Assembly: GCA_017383485.1 (NCBI GenBank)
Contig: JAFNXM010000022.1
Span: 1-63,784 of the forward strand
Source of the DNA: Bacteroidaceae bacterium
GTDB lineage: Bacteria > Bacteroidota > Bacteroidia > Bacteroidales > Bacteroidaceae
Direction: 5' to 3'
DNA length: 63,784 nucleotides
Part shown: piece by piece, positions 59,561-63,784 of the stretch
How positions within the stretch are numbered: the stretch's first letter is position 1
Layout: every line of letters begins with the position of its first letter
Notes under the pieces: generated by a model
Told to the model about the DNA's origin: nothing
Seen by the model: the letters and a program-made list of their open reading frames with translations, nothing else
Databases searched by the model: none
Program-made: the position numbers and the translations under genes

Positions 59561-61267
59561 ATGGAAAATATAGAAAAAAATACAGCAGTACTGCCTGAAG
59601 CAAAAGCAGAAGCTCCCAAAGCGCCAGATGCTGTTGCACCAAAAGTGGTAAAACCCGCTGTGGCTAAACCAGTACCCGCTGCCCCAACAACTCCAGCAGA
59701 AAATGCGTTGGATTTGGTAGAATTGACACAAGATAATTTCCGCCAGACTATTGAAGCAGATTATCAAGCTGGATTCACCTTCTTGGAATGCCTCACTGGT
59801 ATGGACTGGGGAGAAGAAGGCCTCGGCGTAATATATAATATAGAAAACCCAGAAACAGGCGCTCGCAAATGCTATAAGATTAAGACAGCAGACCGAGTGA
59901 ATCCTGTATTGCCCAGCGTATGCACTTGGTATGATATTGCCAACATCTACGAACGCGAAGCGTATGATTTCTATGGTATCAAGTTCGTAGGCAATCCCGA
60001 TATGCGCCGCATCTATTTGCGCGAAGACTGGGTGGGATATCCTATGCGTAAGGACGACGAACCAGAAAAGTTCAATCCCACACGCATGACCAACGAACCT
60101 TTGGCTGACGAAACTTCTGGTTTGATGTACGATGAAGATGGTGTGAACTATCATACCGAGCGTAGCAAAATCTTTGAAGCAGATGACTACGTAGTCAATA
60201 TTGGTCCTCAGCACCCTTCAACTCACGGTGTATTGCACTTCCGCGTGAAATTGGAAGGCGAAACTATTCGTAAGATTGATCCAGTATTGGGTTATATCCA
60301 CCGCGGTGTAGAAAAGCTGAACGAACAAATGACTTATCCACAAACCCTGGCATTGACAGACCGTCTGGACTACCTGGGCGCAATGCAAAACCGCCATGCA
60401 CTGTGTATGTGTATCGAGAAGGCAATGGGTGTGGAAGTGAGCGATCGTGTGCAGGTGATCCGTACTATCATGGACGAATTGCAACGTATCGACTCGCATA
60501 TTTTGTTCTTCTCTTGTTTGGCACAAGACTTGGGTGCTACGACAGCCTTCCTCTATGGTTTCCGCGACAGAGAAAAGATACTTGACATCTTCGAAGAAAC
60601 CTGTGGTGGCCGTTTGATCCTCAACTACAATACTATCGGCGGTGTGATGGCTGATATCCATCCCAATTTCCAAAAACGTGTGAAGGAGTTTATCCCCTAC
60701 ATGCGTAAGGCAATTCGTGAATATTACGATGTATTCATCAACAATGTCATCTTCCGCAATCGTGCTATCGGTGTAGGTATTCTGTCAAAAGAAGATTGTA
60801 TCTCGTATGGTTGTACTGGTGGCACAGGTCGTGCATCAGGTTGGCACAATGACGTGCGTAAGCGTATGCCATACGCTGCCTACGACAAAGTGCAGTTCAA
60901 CGAAGTGGTACGTACTGAAGGCGATAGTTATGCACGTACATTGGTACGTATGGATGAGATCTTGGAAAGTTTGAGTATCATCGAACAATTGATAGACAAC
61001 ATTCCCGAAGGCAACTATCAAGAAAAGATGAAGCCAATCATCAAAGTGCCTGCAGGAACTTATTATTCGGCTGTAGAGGGTAGCCGTGGCGAATTCGGCG
61101 TGTTGCTGGAAAGCCGTGGAGACAAATCACCCTATCGTTTGCACTACCGCTCAACTGGACTTCCACTTGTGGCAGTAATGGACCATGTATGCCAAGGCCA
61201 TATGTTGGCAGACTTGATCACCATTGGCGGTACGCTAGACTATGTAGTTCCTGATATCGATAGATAA
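59561..61267 (+). CDS. nuoCD: NADH-quinone oxidoreductase subunit CD (fused)
   Basis: The 568-residue protein joins NuoC (residues ~45-200: FLECLTGMDWGEEG, EREAYDFYGIKFVGNPDMRR) to NuoD (~205-568: NIGPQHPSTHGVLHFRVKLE to DYVVPDIDR). The first ~50 residues are alanine/proline/lysine-rich and look like an unstructured extension. Fused NuoCD forms the quinone site with NuoB. A GGAGG lies 9 bp before the start. A 154 bp gap to nuoH follows. Confidence 0.94.
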   Translation: MENIEKNTAVLPEAKAEAPKAPDAVAPKVVKPAVAKPVPAAPTTPAENALDLVELTQDNFRQTIEADYQAGFTFLECLTGMDWGEEGLGVIYNIENPETGARKCYKIKTADRVNPVLPSVCTWYDIANIYEREAYDFYGIKFVGNPDMRRIYLREDWVGYPMRKDDEPEKFNPTRMTNEPLADETSGLMYDEDGVNYHTERSKIFEADDYVVNIGPQHPSTHGVLHFRVKLEGETIRKIDPVLGYIHRGVEKLNEQMTYPQTLALTDRLDYLGAMQNRHALCMCIEKAMGVEVSDRVQVIRTIMDELQRIDSHILFFSCLAQDLGATTAFLYGFRDREKILDIFEETCGGRLILNYNTIGGVMADIHPNFQKRVKEFIPYMRKAIREYYDVFINNVIFRNRAIGVGILSKEDCISYGCTGGTGRASGWHNDVRKRMPYAAYDKVQFNEVVRTEGDSYARTLVRMDEILESLSIIEQLIDNIPEGNYQEKMKPIIKVPAGTYYSAVEGSRGEFGVLLESRGDKSPYRLHYRSTGLPLVAVMDHVCQGHMLADLITIGGTLDYVVPDIDR

Positions 61268-61421
61268 AATAATGAAGTAAGGTCGAGATAAAATAGTACA
61301 GCGATCTATTGAATTAAATATAGCATTTCAAACTATTCATTCGGCAAAAACACCTATAATTATTATAGACAAAGGAGTATTTCCGCTTCTCGACACCTTC
61401 AATAAAAGAATCAAATAAATT

Positions 61422-62504
61422 ATGTTCTTCGATTTTTCAAAAGTAACAAATTGGCTGCATGGATGGCTCACAGGCTTTATGCCTGAGTGGGGTGCCATCT
61501 TAACGGAGTCTGTGCTGGTGCTTCTTGCTATCATCGCTCTCTATGCAGTGTTTGCTATCATTATGATTTACATGGAGCGCAAAATCTGTGCAGCATTCCA
61601 ATGCCGCTTAGGTCCGATGCGTGTGGGCCCTTGGGGATTGCTCCAGGTATTTAGTGATGTGTTTAAGATGTTAACGAAAGAAATCGTTAATCTGCGCAAA
61701 ACAGATATGTTCTTGCACAATCTGGCACCATTCCTCGTGGTTTCGGCTTCGATGATAACCTTTGCCTGCTTGCCATGGAACAAAGGCGCGCATATTATTG
61801 ACTTCAATGTTGGTGTCTTTTTCTTCCTGGCTGTATCAAGTATCGGCGTAGTTGGTATTTTGTTGGCTGGTTGGAGTTCTAATAATAAATATGCTTTGAT
61901 TGGTGCTATGCGAAGCGGTGCACAAATCATCTCATACGAACTTTCAATCGGTTTGACCATGCTGACTATGATCTGTATGACTGGTACTATGTCTTTCTCA
62001 GAAATCTGTATGCAACAATACGAACATGGCTGGAATATCTTCCGCGGACATGTACCCGCCGTATTAGCATTCATCATCTATTTGATTGCAGGTAATGCAG
62101 AATGTAACCGTGGTCCTTTCGACTTGCCAGAAAGTGAGAGCGAATTGACAGCTGGTTACCATACAGAATATTCTGGTATGCACTTTGGTTATTACTATTT
62201 GGCAGAGTTCATGAACCTCTTCATCTGTGCAGGTATGGCATCTACTATCTTCCTCGGAGGTTGGGCGCCATTGCAAATACCTGGTTTGGAAGGATTCAAT
62301 GATATCATGTCTGCCATTCCCGGTGCAGTATGGTTCTTGGGTAAGACTTTCTTTGTGATTTTCCTCTTGATGTGGTTGAGATGGACTTTCCCTCGCTTGA
62401 GAATTGACCAAATTCTTTCGCTCGAATGGAAATACCTCGTGCCCATTAGTATGTTGAACTTAATCTTAATGGCCCTTGCGGTATCATTCGGATTGTATTT
62501 TTAA
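61422..62504 (+). CDS. nuoH: NADH-quinone oxidoreductase subunit H
   Basis: A 360-residue membrane subunit that forms the quinone channel. Motifs: ERKICAAFQCRLGPMRVGPW and the charged loop NRGPFDLPESESELTAGYHT then EYSGMHFG. About eight spans. It comes straight after nuoCD with no nuoE, F or G between. No SD motif is visible. Confidence 0.95.
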   Translation: MFFDFSKVTNWLHGWLTGFMPEWGAILTESVLVLLAIIALYAVFAIIMIYMERKICAAFQCRLGPMRVGPWGLLQVFSDVFKMLTKEIVNLRKTDMFLHNLAPFLVVSASMITFACLPWNKGAHIIDFNVGVFFFLAVSSIGVVGILLAGWSSNNKYALIGAMRSGAQIISYELSIGLTMLTMICMTGTMSFSEICMQQYEHGWNIFRGHVPAVLAFIIYLIAGNAECNRGPFDLPESESELTAGYHTEYSGMHFGYYYLAEFMNLFICAGMASTIFLGGWAPLQIPGLEGFNDIMSAIPGAVWFLGKTFFVIFLLMWLRWTFPRLRIDQILSLEWKYLVPISMLNLILMALAVSFGLYF

Positions 62505-62516
62505 TTGGAGGTCATC

Positions 62517-62984
62517 ATGAACGAAGAAAAGAATTACTTTGGCGAATTGTTTGCTGGTGTGAAATCGCTCTGCATTGGTTTGAAAACAACAATGCGCGAA
62601 TTTTTCACCAAGAAGATTACTGAACAATATCCAGAAAATCGCGACACATTGGTAATGTTCGACCGATTCCGTGGTTCGCTGGTAATGCCTCATAACGAAA
62701 ACAACGAACACAAATGTGTAGGATGCGGTCTCTGCGAAATGGCTTGCCCTAACGGCACCATCAACGTGAAGAGCGAATTTTATGAAACAGAAGATGGTAA
62801 AAAGAAAAAACGCCTTGTGAAGTATGAGTACAACCTGGGAGCATGTATGTTTTGCCAACTATGTACACGTGCTTGTCCACACGACGCGATCACTTTTGAC
62901 CAAAGTTTCGAAAATGCTGTTTTCGACAGAAGCAAATTAGTAAAAGTGCTCAATCAAGAGGGCAGTAAAGTTCAAGAGAAATAA
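62517..62984 (+). CDS. nuoI: NADH-quinone oxidoreductase subunit I
   Basis: A ferredoxin-type subunit with two 4Fe-4S motifs, CVGCGLCEMACP and CMFCQLCTRACP, which bind clusters N6a/N6b. About 155 residues. The ATG at 62517 has GGAGG 8 bp upstream; an in-frame TTG at 62505 is less likely. It directly follows nuoH. Confidence 0.93.
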   Translation: MNEEKNYFGELFAGVKSLCIGLKTTMREFFTKKITEQYPENRDTLVMFDRFRGSLVMPHNENNEHKCVGCGLCEMACPNGTINVKSEFYETEDGKKKKRLVKYEYNLGACMFCQLCTRACPHDAITFDQSFENAVFDRSKLVKVLNQEGSKVQEK

Positions 62985-63111
62985 ATACATTGGACACGAC
63001 GTCTTAAGCAAATCAGATGTTCTCTTACAAAGAATCGCTTCGTAGGAAATTTAAGAAAATAAAACTTTTCCAACAATCCGATTTAGGACGTCCCAATAAT
63101 AGATTATAATT

Positions 63112-63642
63112 ATGGATTCACATAACATAATGTTTGTCATTTTGTCAGTATTCATGGTGCTTTCCTCAATAGCTACAGTTGTTAGTAAAAGCATCATTCG
63201 TGCTGCGACATATCTGCTGTTTGTACTCCTTGGTACCGCTGGAATTTATTTCTTGCTGGGTTACACATTCCTTGGAGCAGTGCAGATTATGGTATATGCT
63301 GGAGGTATCGTTGTGCTTTACGTATTCTCCATACTTTTAACCAGTGGTCAGCAAGAGAAGCTGAGCAAAAATACAGTTTCAAAAGTTGTAGCTTCGGCGT
63401 TGCTTTCAATTGCTGGTTTTGGTGTATTCCTCTTTATGCTGCTTAAGAAAAAACTCTTTGAAAACGTTGCAGCATTAGGCGCCCCTACAGAAGCTGTGGG
63501 AACAGAGACTAATTCAATTGACCAAATCGGTCACTTTATGTTGTCATCAAGCGAAGGCGGATATTTACTTCCTTTCGAGGCTGTCAGCCTTTTGTTGTTA
63601 GCATGTATTGTGGCAGGTTTAATAGTTGCACGTAAATCTTAA
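63112..63642 (+). CDS. nuoJ: NADH-quinone oxidoreductase subunit J
   Basis: A 176-residue membrane subunit with about five spans (MFVILSVFMVLSSIATVV, AATYLLFVLLGTAGIYFLLG, AVQIMVYAGGIVVLYVFSIL). The glycine-rich AGGIVVLYVFSI span is typical of NuoJ. It lies after a 127 bp gap behind nuoI. nuoK follows 17 bp later. Confidence 0.88.
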   Translation: MDSHNIMFVILSVFMVLSSIATVVSKSIIRAATYLLFVLLGTAGIYFLLGYTFLGAVQIMVYAGGIVVLYVFSILLTSGQQEKLSKNTVSKVVASALLSIAGFGVFLFMLLKKKLFENVAALGAPTEAVGTETNSIDQIGHFMLSSSEGGYLLPFEAVSLLLLACIVAGLIVARKS

Positions 63643-63659
63643 AGTCGGAGGAGTTATTT

Positions 63660-63784
63660 ATGATACATATAGAATATCTTTTGATTGTTTCGGCGATAAT
63701 GATGTTTGCTGGCATCTATGGATTTTTGACTCGCCGCTGTACATTGGCTATCTTGTTGTCAATTGAGTTAATGCTCAACTCGGC
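63660..63784 (+). CDS. nuoK: NADH-quinone oxidoreductase subunit K (partial)
   Basis: The first 41 residues (MIHIEYLLIVSAIMMFAGIY, GFLTRR, LAILLSIELMLNS) match the NuoK start with the conserved LxxElMLNxxN region; the gene runs off the right edge. GGAGG lies 8 bp before the ATG. NuoL, M and N are expected beyond the window. Confidence 0.88.
   Translation, partial: MIHIEYLLIVSAIMMFAGIYGFLTRRCTLAILLSIELMLNS

Noticed and set aside
1-63784. Prophage, integrative element or insertion sequence
   Set aside because: No integrase, transposase, capsid or conjugation gene is seen; the repeats lack an encoded enzyme.

Overview
The window looks like chromosome from a Bacteroidales bacterium, most likely Prevotellaceae-like. 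The signs are the RpoD of the short Bacteroidetes type, promoters of the TTTG-N19/21-TAnnTTTG form, few Shine-Dalgarno sites, DUF4301, a fused NuoCD, a probable glycine-lipid gene pair, a BACON/M60 peptidase and C-termini resembling type IX secretion tails. No transposase, integrase, phage gene, rRNA or CRISPR array is visible. One tRNA gene is present.

Layout. 0-5.3 kb: partial fasciclin lipoprotein, tandem RidA protein, radical SAM protein, ECF sigma factor. 5.4-8.5 kb: purT with a hairpin at the 5' end of its predicted mRNA, then an AT-rich SHOCT/VanZ-like pair. 8.5-9.6 kb: repeat-rich and non-coding. 9.6-15 kb: a leftward run of a TPR-like membrane protein, rpe, a DHH phosphoesterase and an S9 peptidase. 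15.5 kb: rpoD behind an 84-85 bp tandem repeat. 16.7-30 kb: a sialic-acid/glycan region (nanA, TonB-dependent receptor, secreted nuclease, YhcH/NanQ-like protein, DUF4301, a mutarotase-like kelch domain fused to an SSS transporter, an AGE-type epimerase and a GH63/trehalase-like glycosidase). 30-36 kb: rightward housekeeping operon (nudix, tex, tadA, yraN, MmcQ/YjbR-BirA fusion, MATE). 36-41.5 kb: tRNA-Met, M60 mucinase-like peptidase, LRR protein, pyrH. 42-44 kb: glsB/glsA-like pair. 44-49 kb: pflA, pflB and divergent ackA. 49.8-54.3 kb: LptF/G-like permease, ribBA, aminotransferase. 54.6-57.9 kb: efp, flippase, GT2. 58.2-63.8 kb: the start of an nuo operon (A, B, CD, H, I, J, K...) with a long structured leader.

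How the genes fit together. The M60 peptidase, sialic-acid lyase, mutarotase/SSS transporter and AGE epimerase fit a mucin or host-glycan forager that takes sialic acid to GlcNAc. PFL and acetate kinase indicate anaerobic fermentation to formate and acetate. The Nuo order goes from B/CD directly to H without NuoE, F or G, as in Bacteroidetes complexes that lack the NADH-input module.

The least explained part of the window is its intergenic DNA. At least eight gaps carry combinations of a few short words (CGCGACGSCTCG, AGACCTTTTTT, AAAGTCTAAGG-like), often arranged as palindromes. Two gaps 40 kb apart share four of these blocks at exactly the same relative offsets (0, 85, 135 and 329 bp), which suggests copies of one ~340 bp element. 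The nuo leader has a textbook promoter, several possible stems and three chained mini-ORFs. All calls come from reading the sequence; no database search was run.
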